Made by a program: the position numbers and the translations under genes | Source of the DNA: Paragonimus westermani | Lineage: Eukaryota > Platyhelminthes > Trematoda > Plagiorchiida > Troglotrematidae | Direction of reading: 5' to 3' | Assembly: GCA_008508345.1 (NCBI GenBank) | Contig: QNGE01000103.1 | Location: 198,297 to 262,296 of the forward strand | DNA length: 64,000 bases | The notes under the pieces: model-generated | What the model saw: the letters and a program-made list of their open reading frames with translations, nothing else | Database searches by the model: none | What the model was told of the DNA's origin: nothing | Shown here: piece after piece, positions 14,831 to 28,779 of the stretch | Numbering within the stretch: position 1 is the first letter of the stretch | Layout of the letters: every line of letters begins with the position of its first letter

Positions 14831-16290
14831 CGTAAGTTTCATTGGTTCTGGCCAGAATCAACAACATCTCTGGTTTCCGACAGTGAGGTGACTGGGAGAG
14901 TAGTCCATCAACTGTTACGTCTCTATTGATCGATCAAGTCTGTGGGGTCCCATCATTTGTTTCTAGGTGGAATAAACTTTAATACATGGCGAAAGGGGAA
15001 ATTACGCATCTTATTTACTGCGTTGACATACAGTTAGTGACACTGTGGATATGGATATGCTAAATGAGCCCATGGGACAGTGCTATTACAAAACGACCAA
15101 AATCAAAATTACGTTAATCAGCGAGGTAAGTAAATGATTCTTTATGCAAAAGCAGAACATGGGGAGGCTATAGTCAATGCCTTCGCAATTTATGCTACCA
15201 AGTGTTTCATTATCAGCCCCAGTACATACGTACCCATATTTTCAACCTTCATGAAAAAGTGATTATTTATTACTCTTTCAACCTTGATGCATAGGTATAA
15301 TATTAAATTAAAAAGTGTGGCAAGTTAACATAAAGTGAACAAAATTTTGACCAAAATCCTCCATTTCGAATGACTGTCATTAGCCAATCAGATTAGGGGC
15401 AAAATTTAAGACTAACCTGCCGGTGATTGCATGGGTGGATCGATGAAACCATTCAGACGGCTAGCTATGGTGTACACCCCGTCTAACCTAGTCAAGCAAT
15501 GAAAGGTGGTATTTCAGTTATCGACCTCTTCATGTTGAGAGGCATGAACGAAGACTAGAAGCGTACGATTTTGATTTCAACCGTCTACAAACAAAGCAAC
15601 AAATGGTTCAAGCTGTTGCAGACGTAGTCGTTTAGTGAGCACTTGAGATATAGGTTGATGATTCACTAAGATAAATTTGGAATAACTGTGTGCGATCCTA
15701 CCGGAGTCCTTGTATGGATCCTGTTGCCGGATGGAAAAAGTTTAAGATAGGTCCGGTCATAATGGATAATTCCGATCCTCAAGGATTTCCTCGACAAACT
15801 CTTTGCGTGTCTTGAACTGGGATTCAACAACAACATTTTTGAAATTTGTGCCCTTGGCACTGTTACGTGGAGCATGAGACTGTGTGGATATTGGACTCTT
15901 TTAATAAAAATCTGGGAAGACTGGGGGATAACGGCATAATCAGTGAGGATTTGCGCATGTGTTAATAAATTTGGAAGTTAGGGGAAGGGAGTTAGAAATG
16001 TTTCAAGTCTAACCACCTCGAATGTGTGTTATCTTACCCTTCATATAAACATAAGTGATATGGAGGGATCGTCGCTATTGTTACCCAAAGCAACTCCCAA
16101 ATGTACTCACTGTGAGTATGTAGTTGTGCCTGCAGTCCCGGGAGTTGGTGTTTATCAATAACAAAGAAAAAAGCATATATAGGCAATGAGGTATTTATTA
16201 ACAAGCTGTTAGGACTGAACAACTCTTTCGAATTTGACAAACAACACCGAGATACTCGTAACCGCTAAATATGCCTGTCTTCACAAGTCA
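14831..16290. other. No recognisable gene
   Basis: AT-rich, with short chance frames only. The LINE 3' end lies at its right border. Confidence 0.5.
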
Positions 16291-16897
16291 TTTATTGTCA
16301 GGCACACGATACAAGGTACGCGAAAATACGGTTGGCGGCATCCGATACGGATTTGCCTGTCACAGTGACCGAAGCCAAGCTTAACAATCACCGCAATTGG
16401 CTTGCACCGCACCAATTGCGGTTCCACCAACACACCACATATCCAGTGTAAACCCGAAAGGAATAAGACCTGGAGGTGTGCCACTGGGGCCTTTCTGTTC
16501 AGCCGGCCAATGCTGGTTAGCCACTTGATTGGCTATTAAGGATAGGAAACCCCTTTCTCTCGGAAACTAAACAGAGAGAGGCTATAATGACGAGACCTAA
16601 ACTGAGAATAAAGATTTTTGAAGTGTAATACAAGAAGCATTGCAGTATAGGAGTGCAGGTCAGTGCATCCTAGAGAAGATGAGGATGAAAAACGAAATAC
16701 ACAGTGATCTAGGAAAGCCAGATAGACCAATCATCATACAGTACATCAACAAATCTGAAGACGTGAATTCGTAGGAGATTGCAGACACGGGTTTCTGAAA
16801 AGAGGAGCGGATTAATCGTCAATGACCAGGTTGTTCGCCGATGCAGTCATTAACAGCAGCAGAATGAATATACTGATATGACCTACCTGACCGGAGC
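16291..16897 (-). mobile_element. LINE 3' untranslated tail
   Basis: Directly downstream of the LINE ORF2 fragment on the minus strand. The segment 16316-16765 recurs inverted at 18987-19445 with roughly 85 percent match by eye. It ends near an AATAAA (minus strand, 16291-16296), consistent with a LINE 3' end. Confidence 0.6.
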
Positions 16898-17410
16898 CTA
16901 ACGTACTCGTCGTCTCTTCGTCGACAATGTACTATGAGTACGTTGGTGGCCTACTAACCTCAGAAGGCCAGCGCATTCGCGGCCGCACACATCGCAACGC
17001 CATATAGTCACGACACCGCGACCTATGGCACCGATGGTTCCCTTGCGTACCGCACGCTTCCGCTCGCGGCCGCGCAATAATTTCTCGTTGACGCTCGGAC
17101 GCCCGCCCGTACCGTATTCCTCCAGGCCGTCCGGTTCAACGCCAACCCTTCGCAACATCTGCACAACATCCTGGTATCTCCGTTTTTGACCGCCAGGAGT
17201 TCGCCAATTTTTTCTCACCTGTCCGTGCAAAAGCTGCTTCGGGATGTGGTCATCGCCCATCCGACGGTCATGACTGAGCCAACGGAGCTGGTTCAGCATC
17301 AACATGGCTACACAACCACGAATGCAAACATTGTTGCGTGTTGGCGTTTCCACATCCGTTGGCAGTAGTGCAGCTCCAGTCTCTTTGTTGTTATTTTCCA
17401 TACTGTGCAC
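16898..17410 (-). mobile_element. C-terminal fragment of a non-LTR retrotransposon ORF2
   Basis: A frame of about 170 codons on the minus strand. It contains NQLRWLSHDRRMGDDHIPKQ and LLHGQV-x-KNWRTPGGQKRRYQD, which match the region after the RT in many animal LINEs (LRWLGHV-x-RM-x-D-x-RIPKQLLYGEL followed by G-x-KKRY-D). A terminal C2H2 finger is present, CDVCGREC to HQRTH (C-x2-C-x12-H-x3-H), at the position where these LINEs carry a putative nucleic-acid-binding finger. Residues between are Arg/Lys-rich. The RT and endonuclease are absent upstream, so the copy is 5' truncated, as is usual for target-primed insertions. The coding segment is locally GC-richer than its surroundings. Confidence 0.75.
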
Positions 17411-18589
17411 ACCAAGGTTTTAATCGTCGCTTTCAGCTTTTGATGCCCCCGATGTTAAAAAGTTCCGATAGTTTCCACGCATTCAGAACGATCCATGCTC
17501 CTCCTCGCTGCAAATTACGCAACTTTAGAAAGCGGTGTCTTCAAAACAATTTCATCGGTATACTTGAAAAGCTCAGCTGCTTCTGGTTTTGTCGCTTCAT
17601 CTATGTACTTTGAACTGTATGTTCACTGCAGTCAATTGTGGTTAGTAAGCAACTGTATTGACACGTACTCCATGATGTTTCTCTCACCGTTGGCCGGAAC
17701 AATCATTATCGTTGCCGGCCAATAAAATCAAGCCCGCCATTGATCGTTTCGAATAGTGAACAATGGGGTTGAAAGATAGACTGAATTGGCTTGCATGAAT
17801 TCGTGGGGGCCTAGCCCACAAGAAATCTGTATGGTATTTTTATGTCGAAATCCAGGGAAGAGACAACTGTGAATGTCACTGATGCAAAGGCTCTCTTTTT
17901 GAAAGGGACTTGCCAAAATGTTCGTAGGAACTTAAGAGCTGCGATGACTTGTGAAGGGTGTTTAATTCATATTGTTCCAAAGTGCCAAAGTTAAATACAC
18001 ACATGCTGGAACTAGGGCATTTGTGTTGGTTAACGACAGAACAACCGCGACTTGTCATTGTTAAGAAGTTAGCTTTCCAACAAATTTCTTTTAATCTCGG
18101 AGACCGTAAATACCGCGATAAATAAAGAGGGGAGACTGCTCGTTTGTGTTCGTTTAAATCACCATATGGACTTACAAAAGCAAGACGGGGTGTGTTAATT
18201 ATTCATTTTAATTTGTTCAATTTTCGATCTGTTCTACAGTCGCTTATGTGGCTGCGGTGTTTGCAGGATACAGTTCTGTTTTGCGATCGAGAATACTTAA
18301 CTGCCATATGGTTGTCAAAGTCAACAATGTTCGGCAACACGGCAGGTGACCAAAATCTGACTGTTCTTTTAGCCAATTGCTTTCAAAATCTTGAAGAGGT
18401 TTGCTGATTGCTATCCGATCCTGTACGTTTCAACTGTTAGTCTTGAGGTTGGTAAATTCGCTGTTATTGGAAATAGCCTGGCTTCTACCCTCGTTTCGTT
18501 TGTCAAATTAACGTCAGTCGAATTGCCGGTTGAGGTGTTCTAGAATGATTAGCCAGACGGTAGTTGACCTAAACGGCACTGGTATTATT
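17411..18589. other. Sequence between LINE fragment and inverted SINE
   Basis: No RT or endonuclease motifs were seen that would extend the LINE. Short frames only. Confidence 0.45.
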
Positions 18590-19445
18590 GATTGTCAGTT
18601 TCTTTTCTTTTGACGTTCCGGTTAGGAAGGCGTGCCTACGTCCACTTTCGAGGCTCACTGTCTCGTCCCGACCTGCTACTGAGCAAGACCACCAAGCGGA
18701 GGCATTTGCCTCACCCCACCCTTCACCTTGGGTATGATCAACTGGTAAGAACCGCCCCGACCAACTTAACTGTGACGATCCGGGAACCAGGCTGTGCCTG
18801 TCTCACTATGTATGAGGTACCTGACCCTTTCTGCTACCTTGGCGTGGTGGTTAGGCTTGCGTGCTGTTTTGATCCAGAGGGTTGTGCTGACTGTGACTTC
18901 GGTCCTTGCGGGTTCAACCTTGTCAGACTGGCCCAAGAGGAGCAGCCAGACAAAAAGCAGATGCGTGAGTGGCTGTGGTTTTCCATACATTCTTTTCTTC
19001 GGCTTTGTTGATGTGTTGTATGATGAATGGTCTGCTTGGATTTTCATAGTTCAGTGAGAAATTTGCTTTTCATTCCTATCTTCTTTAGGTTGCACTAACC
19101 TGCAATCCTATACTGCAACGCTTTTTGTATCACGCTTCATAAATCTTTATTCTCAGTGTAGACCTCGTCACTGCAGCCTCTCTCTGTTTAGTTTCCGAGA
19201 TATAAGAGTTTCCCTTCCTTAGTAGCCAATCAACTGGCTAACCAGCATTGGCTGGCTGAACAGAAAGGCCCCAGTGGCACACCTCCAGGTCTTATTCCTT
19301 CGGGTTTACACTGTATATGTGGTGTGTTGGTGAAACTGCAATTGGTGCAACGCAAGCCAGTTGCACTGATGGCTAACTGCAGGCGTCTTTTGGCTTCGGT
19401 CACTGTGACAGGCTAATCCGAATCGGATGCCGCCAACCATGTGTG
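18590..19445 (+). mobile_element. Putative tRNA-headed SINE whose tail matches the LINE tail
   Basis: The 3' part (18987-19445) is an inverted copy of the LINE 3' tail at 16316-16765. The upstream part differs from the LINE and contains a pol III-like A box (TGGCGTGGTGG near 18840) and B box (GGTTCAACC near 18910), spaced rather widely. A shared 3' end with a different, tRNA-like 5' end is the classic LINE/SINE partnership. Alternatively two unrelated insertions are abutted. A local GC-rich frame of 139 codons (18592-19011) is an artefact of the repeat. Confidence 0.45.
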
Positions 19446-21805
19446 AGGTATAACCAGCGGTATAGACCCAAAAACGGAGCAGGCACAAACTGGTCGCAAG
19501 AGCACGTCAACGGATTGGCCACTGAAGCATACACCGGTGGGAAATGGGAATCCACAGCACACTCAGTATTAGGCGGACTAAATACAAACAAAGGGTGTGG
19601 TCGTTTTCATCCGTCACAGTAGCCATGAAAGGTTCTAACACTGACCTGAAGCCGACGTCACATCGCTGGGTGACCACGTCATGAAGCTGTGAAACACTTT
19701 ACGCGATTCATAATTTTAATGATACACATCTGTTTCCACACTGCACAATTCACGAACAGTGTGACAAAATGTGTTGTACGTACTTCGTACACCAATTTGG
19801 CTCGACTGGCACATTTTCTCATCCGAAACTTAGTGTCGGGTCTTCCACATGATCAAGCTGTAACTATACGACTGAACCCGCACTGTTGCGAAATGTTTTA
19901 GTGCCCAAATTAGACCAAATACAACAAGGATCTTTGTATGCTGGTTGTAAGTGTTTTCAGAACTTATCACACATAGGTTTAGTATAACCAAATCTACCTA
20001 GCCGGCGTCCGTAAACTCCGTCGTTCATGCACACCGCTTAGAAAACTGAGTTTTCGCTAACGTCACGTTGTTTATGGCTTTGTTGACATGTGCCGAGTAA
20101 GGGTGATTCTTTGTCCTCATAGTTTTCGTAGTTTGTACTTTCATTATGGTGTCTCTGTTTGTTCACCAAACGGTGAACTGTGCACATGAATGAAGCATAA
20201 GTAAGGTTATAGACTGTATTAGGGCGGTTAAAGTGTTGCTAAGCAACGGCTTTAAACCAACCTCAAGGATTTTGTTGTCCAGTTGATCAATCAGATCTGT
20301 TGGCAACCTCTCTGTGGAAAAACTTGTGTTGATTAAACCATTTTTTGTGAATGCCGAGGTGCTACTGAATACAAAGCAAAAATGTGCTGATTATCACCCC
20401 ACTAGAGCTACTATCACCCGCTACGGACAAAAAAGCAAACTGTCTGGTTCGGGCAGTTCATACTAATCTACAAAAGCACGTATTTCTGTATGTCAGAGAT
20501 ATCAGTTTGCCTTATTGTTTTATTCACACTTTCTCATACGAATTCGTTATTACCGTGTAACACTGTCCAACACTGGTTTGACTGTTCATCATTGCATGGA
20601 TGGTAGACAGTAGTCAAGTGTATTTTGAGCTGATATTATATTGTACTGTACCATAGATAGTTATCTATTACGTTACAAACGCAAGATATAGAGGAAACAT
20701 GTCTGGCTGTTCTGACAGTATACATGTTACATTTGTCATAATTTTTTTCAAACAATGTTTCATTGCTACATCAACCCTTTATTAAGGTGGAAGAAGAGTT
20801 CAATAAAAATTTTACTAAAAATTACACCACTTACGAACGGTTCTGACATTATTCATAATCAGAAACGACAGTGTGAAATACAGCACTTTTCGATTGTCTG
20901 AGGGATGCGACTGTCTAGGTGGTTGGGTGTACTTGGGTAGAATGAAGACTACACAAATCAATTTCAAAGTGTGCGGGATTAGGGGTACCATGAAATGCAT
21001 TATAGAGATCAGTCGGAATGATCTAGTGGGAATTCAAAAAACTGTCGGAGTAGGAATCATTCAAATATAAGGGCGAAATTCTGTGCAGACTGTGTTGTAG
21101 TAAACCCCTGGAGTTTATTAAACAAATCGAGGTTTTCAAGCAAAAAACACTTAAGTACTCCTCGGATAGCTTAAGCTTAAAAAGTACCACCCTACTTCTG
21201 TAACCCAGGGACGTCTTGGGTAACTTTCAATTGAATAGCACGGGTTCAGGGTACGCCAATCAGGGTTCAGTAGAGGCCACAAACGAGCTTCATGGACGCG
21301 GCCGTATCACAATCGCTGAGGCTATGTCACCAGCTTACCGTAGGATCTCAAACGACTCGGTTAGGTCAACTGTTTGTTTCATGTATGAGCGCTTAAGAAA
21401 GATTTAAGAGAGGTGTAATTTTCTGTCCGACGCGTCTTGTGCGTAATTGCCCTTCAGCACACCTTTCGAAGGTTTTTGGTTTTTATAAAATACACTACTT
21501 ATAATTTGATAGTAGCTACGACAAAGCTAACATATATGCTGAACGCAACACGATGCGTGTTATGAATCCATGAACCGTCCTTTTATCCTGACCGATTAGG
21601 GCGTCGTCTGGTTTCCAATGTGTTGATAAGTGGATAATCCACAGAACACGTCTTTAAAGGATTGCACTTGTAATAGGCTGTTAGACACACTAACAAGTGA
21701 ATTATTTCATAATTCCAAGTTTACTACAGCAGTGGTGAACCAGTGATGGCCACTTCTAATCTTAATCATCTGAAAGGTGACGACTTGATACTTCGAGTGA
21801 GCGGT
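19446..21805. other. No recognisable gene
   Basis: Contains only the X-box-like palindrome near 20.24 kb. Confidence 0.5.
20226..20258. promoter_or_regulatory. Palindrome with X-box-like core
   Basis: The palindrome GTTGCTAAGCAAC (20235-20247) sits inside a larger GGTTAAAG / CTTTAAACC inverted pair. The core resembles the RFX-factor X-box (GTNRYC-spacer-RGYAAC) used in ciliary genes. No gene start is identified next to it, so a chance match is quite possible. Confidence 0.2.
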
Positions 21806-22020
21806 AGGGGATTTTGGTTTTGCATAGCTTGGACATCACTCACAAGCAATTACAGCTATCGCATTCCTAGTACTTTTCACAAAAGAATGTGGCTGAGCAT
21901 TACCATATGATCAGTCGCCGCAGTCGCATATGGCGTGTGGTCATTGAGGCAGTGGTCAACACGGTTGCCTCGTGAAAGCGTGACCGGAGTTCTAGTTCCG
22001 GCTGAGGTTTTGTACGCGTA
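21806..22020. repeat. Decayed foldback SINE copy
   Basis: Left part (21806-21893) resembles the SINE tail in minus orientation. The right part (21930-22020) is the plus-oriented tRNA-like head with CAGTGGTCAACACGGTTGCC and a B box-like GGAGTTCTAGTTCC. The order, inverted tail then head, matches the larger foldback at 34.8 kb. Confidence 0.6.
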
Positions 22021-25000
22021 TATACAACTGGCGGGTTCTGACTCGGGCGGAACTCAAGTAGTAATGAGACAGCTGCGATTGGTTGTTAATGACATCCGAT
22101 TTACGTAAAAGTTAGGGTTTGTTAAACAGTTAATCCCTTCAGTTCTACCAATTCGTGTGCCTGGTAAGACATGAACGAGGCTTATGAAAAAACTTATGAA
22201 GTGGTACACAGTTAAGATACAGTTCACAATAATGCCGTCTCAAACGTATCGAGATAAACTGAGCTCCTGAACGAACTTATTCTGCTTGTTCCGTTGTAGT
22301 TAAACTGTACGTTGTAATTTCCAGCTTGAGGTCTATACATTTCAGAACTCGTATAACCGTTTGAGACTAGGCGTCTGGTTTAGAATGGTGCAGTAGAAGT
22401 AAAAAGAGTTTTCTAGCCATATCCTTGAAGTAGTTTGAACAGAACATTTGATAAGAACAAAATTAGATTTTGGCAAACTAGAAGATACTCAGAACAGTCA
22501 ACTGCAAATGCAGCCTGTGGCTAAAAATTGATTGCTTTACCGCATGAAAATAATTTTACTTCAATTATGCTCAACGATTTCGCAAATATCAGAAACTGCA
22601 ATCTATGATGACTTCACGATGGTGAATAGTGTGTTACTGGATTACACTGTCCAGTCGACGAGGATGTCACATCAAAACCACTGCGATGAAACTCACATAG
22701 GTGTAACCGGCAGGTGTTTGATATCCAAACTAACATAACGCGCGCCAAAGTGGATTCAAAGTTGAAGCTAAGGGTGCAGTGGTTAGTTGTAAGCTCACCG
22801 GTTAATCGATGAGCCCAAACATATTGCATTAACATACAGCCCTGTGGGTTTGACATCCTCTTTCGAACATCTCGACTAGCTATTAGTAGTGAACAACAGT
22901 TTCTCTTTAGATGTTTTGCGTGGTACTGACATTTAGATTTCACTTGTTCAACCGTTTGCTGAAAACCATGGCAACAGCGACTGAACGAAATAAATGGGTT
23001 CTTTAATTGGCATAAAGAGGACAAACTGGTAACACTGAATATTATTTTTTGTCACCCTGGTAACTTATGTACAGGAATTCGGTGCATAGAAGTAGTCGTG
23101 AGCCTTGACTTATCCTGACAGGATTCACTTCTTGGTTGCCACTCCGTTGGCAGTCGTGTACATCCGCTTTCTTTGCACTTTCTAATCGCCTCCTGTGTGG
23201 GTTTTACTGATCACTTGGTACTAACTAATATGTTCCAGTTAACCATGTGTTCCGATGGGGTGCTCGTGGTTACACACGTCTAGATCAGAGACTGGACTTT
23301 TCTACAGTTGTTCAATCGAGCGCTGTTCCAACAACAAGTTTGTCAAAACAATAGCAATATTAACTACTACGTACACAGAAAGATACTCTATGGGGGGAGA
23401 ACAACGAGTATCAGTTCAATTGGCATCAAATTACATTATTTTCAAAAGGCGTTATTAAGATTATCCGAGGAGATCTGGAAAAGCCAACGGAAGCCTAATG
23501 TTCGTCACTGGGTTAGTCACCAGTTGGTAGTGTGTTAGTGGCACGTTACAAATAATGACATTTTTCAAGTGGGTGAAAAGTAGCTCGCACACCACATTAC
23601 ATTATAAAAAAATATCAGTTCATATTTTAACGGTCAGGAACAGGTATTAGTGTGTTTGGTACAATATACTCGTCAGCTGGTTCACCTAATTTAGCCACGA
23701 TCAAAAGGACCTTCACAGACTTTCAAGGGTAATGGATTATCGACTCGTTCTTGTGGTAAGATTTATCACCTAAAACATGATTACAAAGTGTTCTACAGAC
23801 CTACTTTCTTTTGAATACTGCTCGATTCAAGGTTCGCTTATGAGCTATGGGACTTATCCGTAGTGTTTACAGACTCTTTTCCTGATGATGAGTTGAACCC
23901 TGGCTTCCGTGCTTGTTGATCACATTTCTGTTGAATACAACTGGGTTGATCGAAATATCCCACCAGAACATTCAGTTACAAATGAGTGTGGGTAGCGTCC
24001 AACTTTCTCAAAAATGTAACTGTTCGGTCAACTCTAAGTGTCAGTGGTGCGTTTTTAATAGGATTATGTGATACACCCTGTTTAGTTCGGCGTCCAAACA
24101 GGCGGTAAGCACAGTAACTTCGACGTTTTGTCTGGTCACCGAACCTAGCGACAGAACGGATGAGAACGAATAGGCGATCTCGAGGCAAGTGACGGTGTGC
24201 CTAAGACGCGAAAATCTGTGGTTGATCTTTTCGGCCACCCAATGCCCACAAGGTCACGGGGGGGTCAACATTCTGCTGGACTAGACGAGCCTTGCTGATT
24301 TGACCGAGCAGGCATGTCGTCTCCCGTGTCCTTGCTCGAGTGCCTCTGTCTATACCACCTCCTAACATGGTCAAAACGACTTCGCACGGTCGTCAAGTCG
24401 ATATGTCACGGTTGCCCTCCTCATGGAAGTGCGGATGGAAGGCTGATTGTTGCCGCAGACTGAGTACCACGTTTTTGCCAACACGTCCGAATGGGGTGAC
24501 GTACACCGACACCTGTCCTCGAGGAAGTCGTTTACGTGACACATTTGACCGTTGATTACATGGCGTATGTGTGAGACGGTGAATTGTCCGGACAAGTCAA
24601 AAAACGGAAGAAAAAAATGCATTTGACTTGTAAAGCCTAACAACGCAGCTGTCACTTGTGGAGCTCAGACATCATTCTCTGTTGCCCTCGTAACGAGTTC
24701 AATGTTTATTGCCTTTTTTGTGTGCGTCTTACCAAGCTATATCCAACTATGGTCAACTGTTAGTCTACCGTTTTTTAAGCGCAGTTGCAGGTCTGACCTA
24801 AATACCCAGTGGAATAACGAAACGGTCATTTTAACGATGGTTCCATCGATCGTCTTCTTGATTTTTGCTAACTGCCCCCCCCCCGACCGTTTTGTTTAGG
24901 TGTGTAGCTGGCAGCGCGTGAGCACTGGCCTTGCGGATGACTGCGTTCCTGGTGCAGTCGCCTGTTACCGTTAACACTGGAAGCAGGTGAAAATTAGTGA

Positions 25001-28000
25001 CCTTAAAGGACTAGCGCAGTCAGAACTTACCACCTCCATGATTTCAGTGCAAACACCAGCTTGTTATTTCAATTTGGATAGGGTGACATACGTAACCTAA
25101 TCACTACTTTCTTGTTCAAGAGTACTTGAGAATCACGCACAGCTCATTACTTTCTCTGATTTATAATGGATCTGTCACGTGATATAGTGCCCTGCGCCTA
25201 GTGGTGCGAGCTATGCAACCGCAAAAAATTGCACCATAGTCGAATGTGAGTACTGAACACATACTTGATCAACGTGAACATTGAACAGAAAATTCAGCTT
25301 GTCCCGAACTTAGTCCACATTTAATCGTGTCAACAAAATTTGATAGTCGTGCGTGTATCGTTATCCACATGCTAACTAGAAGACTATTTGGTCACATGTT
25401 TACCATACTGTGGAAATAGCAAAAAAATTCAGTTACAGTTTTTCGGGTGCAAAAGAGAAAACAGTCTTCGATAATCATTAGCCCATAACTGTCATTGCCA
25501 AGCCACACAAATTGTTGAATACGTCGTCATTAAGACAGGTTGGTTGTTCAGAGGTATACATTTACTTGTAATGTTGATGTTAAATTGTATATTTCCGTCT
25601 TGTAAATTGAAAACACACTTGCATACCTATGTGTACGAATAGAGGGGCTTTTCAAAGAGGGAGAAAAACAACTCTTATTTTTTTGACTAAGTTAACTTTC
25701 GCTAACTTTCCCATGATTATACTAATCGCGGGACAACTTATGGATAACTGTGTTGGATCTAAACACCATATACACCGAGCCGAACACCTTTTGTGTCTGC
25801 AACGTTTATGATTAAAATCTCACGGCAAACAACCACCTTGTTTGTTGTCAGACTTTTTTTGCTTGTTCAACTCACAACATAGTTAAGGTCCATTTTTTTG
25901 ATTTTACAGTCTCATCTTTCTGTTCGGACTTTGAGCAACATGTCCCAGTTTCTTTTTGTTTTCACTAACAGTGTGACCAAATCGGACACGATCTATCTTG
26001 ATCATTACAGGAAAAATTACGGGCAGATTGGCAGATGCGGATTCACAGCCACCCGATACAGGCGTATGCACAGCCTCCGCCTATTTACTCTGCATCAATC
26101 CAGGAAGACTACGAACAGGTAGTAGTGTTGTATAAGAGGCAGTTTCGTTGTGAGTAGTATACTGCTCACAAGTAGTGTAGTACCAACAGGCGACATTCAG
26201 GAACAAAAGGACAAGCCCCGAACACGACGGACAAGAAGAGACTATCGGAACAGTGTGTACATGCTGTGTGAGAACTTTCACCAAGGCGAATGAGCACGTA
26301 CTGTCAACCAATGTATGTGAGTGCATGTCTGTCGTGCAAATGAGTGTACGCGTTTGTGGTTTAGTTTTTGACATGACCTGTACGGAAGTTTGCGCAATAA
26401 ACCAACTTGTTGGCCAAGTGTCTTTTGCGGACACAACAGTAGTCTATTTTGTAGCAGTCTATTATGTAGTGCGATGGCTAAACAAGGTAACGCGTCAGCA
26501 GAGCTGGAAAGAGTCTCAAGTGTTCTAATTATTGCTCTGAGGAGTCCCGTGGTGACATGGGGAGTCTGCTTTCTGATATACTAAATGCGAGGATAACGCG
26601 ATTAACTGTGTAACATTCTAACATGTATAAACTCTATAATGGTAAGATAGATCAAGTAAGCGTGTGTGAACATCCGGTGTTTTGGCTCCCACATAGTGTC
26701 CGAACTGTCTGGGTTGCAGAGTGGACCTCGAAGAGAAGCAGTTCTAACTTTGGCAACTCGACTCATATTAAAATAAGCAGCAGCATGTCAGCCGAATCTT
26801 TCATTTTGTTCCCAGTGGCTTTTAACACTGTAGCGCTTGGTCGAATGTGAACACGAGAGGTCCCCGTTTACGGTTCTTGGTAAGTTTCTTGTTTTTTAGT
26901 TCAAAACGTAATCAGTAAGTAGCAGTCGAATTAGTGGCTCGAGCAAGCAACGTGATATGCAACATCTAAACGAGTGAATGGGAGAAACAGCGCCTATGCT
27001 AGTCAACAAGAATGCAGTTGCGCAGCTCCGTGCTTCTTGGAGCGTGAGTGTTTGAAGATAGTGCAAACACACGCACCTGTGCAGGACCGACTGGTCAATT
27101 ACTAACAGGGCCGAGACACATGCTCAAGCACGATTTAGATGGGACAAGGCAGTTCATGATGCGTTTTCTGGGAACAGCACCATCAGTGGTCGTCCGGTTC
27201 CCCGAACTGTCCAATTGTTTGGTAAGTTAGGCTTGTACACTAGCTGCCACTAGTCCGTCCTTAGTAAGCCAAAATTTGTGTACTTTTCAGTCCTTTCGCT
27301 TTCCTGCTACTGCGGTCTCCTTAGTTCAGTTGGACATACTTTTATGTTGCCCTTGCCATCAACATGATGCAGTACCTACTGGGACTTGCTTCGCACCGCT
27401 GACAACATTTTCCGATGTTAATTTCAAACGTTGAAATACTTGCATCTTGATCAGTTTCTCCAGAATCTATTGACCGTTCATGATTGCTTTAAAACGAAAG
27501 ATTGCTTGTTCCGAGAAACGAAAATGATTACAAACAGTTGGACGTTTATAGCATTTGAACTCATCGGACTAACGGCAACTGAGGAAGTGGCTCAGACCAA
27601 ATGCAAGCTTCAACGTAGTAGCACTAGAAGACAGGGAGCTGCGGATAGACGTTCAGCTGACTTTGCATTTCAGTTACCGCACAGGTCTGGACCTTCCATA
27701 CGACTTATCACACACCCACTTTATTCACATCGCTCTTTTCTTTGTATGGCGCTCTTCCCAGAATATGCATTGGAAAATTGTTACTGTGTGAGGAAATTTC
27801 TGAATGTGCAGTCTCACATCAGGCTGGTAAGGGAATGTTGCGTACCACACGGTAGGTTCTCTAAACGGTGGGGCAATCAAAATTTGTACTTCAAAATTTC
27901 CAACGCTTTACGCACAATGGTTTCCATTTCATAACAGCACAGAGTACCAGCGACCATGTGGTACGGCGGCTGTACCATATGCGTCCCGACAGATTTGTCT

Positions 28001-28779
28001 ACGCGATTTCAGCCTTGTAAGATGTCCTGATTGGCCCAACCTTCAGGTTTTCAAGCATCGAACATCGAAAAACGTTCTCATGAAACACTTTAAAGAAAGA
28101 GTACCAGTTTTAAAGGAGGACTTCTCAAGCTGGAAACGAATGGAATTTATGGACGTCGAATAAGCATCAGTTAGATTGTGAAAACTTTCGAAAGGAATTC
28201 TGAACAAACCACACTTCAGTGCATGTCTAACTCAGCTTGTAAACCAAACATTTGCAACAAAAAACGTATACTACTAACTAATAATAAATAGCACATTTAT
28301 GAAACGGACATTTTGAGTAGCTGGTACGAGCAAATCGGGTCGATTAAAATTATCGTTTATAATGGACCAATCCGTTTTAAAACATGAGTTATGTGGTTGT
28401 ATACGGGGCGTATGAAACGTTGGGAGGTGCTTCGGAAGCCTTTATGAATAATGCAACAAACGATCGTGAACACCAACTCGTCTCAAACTCGTCACTTCTC
28501 TGTTGACATTTGCTGGGGTTTCGCCTTCCTACACATTGCGCATAGTTTCGGTTTTTTTCTACCATTAAGCTTCATTTGTGGATGCAGTACATGCCTATCA
28601 TCGTTATCATGCTTAATAGTAACAATCGTGCATAGTTACCTTGATTCACTGTGTACGCCACATCTGTGCTTATTAAACAAACTGGCTGGGGCAGATCGTT
28701 TTCTTTTGTATAAAAATTCGCAACGAATATGGTTTTAGTTCCACGTGCCCAGTTCGTGATCAGTGCACCCAACAATGCA
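22021..28779. other. No recognisable gene
   Basis: Long non-coding stretch. The frames at 22614-23024 (minus, Cys-rich but without LIM spacing) and 27431-27934 (plus, 167 codons) have no recognised domain or supporting splice sites. One GC-rich patch lies at 24.2-24.6 kb. Confidence 0.45.
24240..24560. other. GC-rich patch of unknown nature
   Basis: Local GC enrichment with short frames open on both strands (24340-24555 plus, 24371-24655 minus). Nothing recognisable. Could be a repeat or a CpG-rich regulatory or transcribed segment. Confidence 0.2.

Noticed and set aside
18592..19047. Overlapping plus and minus open frames of 90-140 codons
   Set aside because: They coincide with the SINE/LINE-tail repeat and have no domain.
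22614..23024. Cys/His-containing minus-strand frame, considered as a LIM domain
   Set aside because: The spacing does not fit the C-x2-C ... H-x2-C-x2-C LIM pattern, and there are no good splice sites at its ends.
27431..27934. Longest anonymous plus-strand frame outside repeats (167 codons)
   Set aside because: No domain, no Kozak-like or splice support, and composition like the surrounding non-coding DNA. One such frame is expected by chance in 64 kb.
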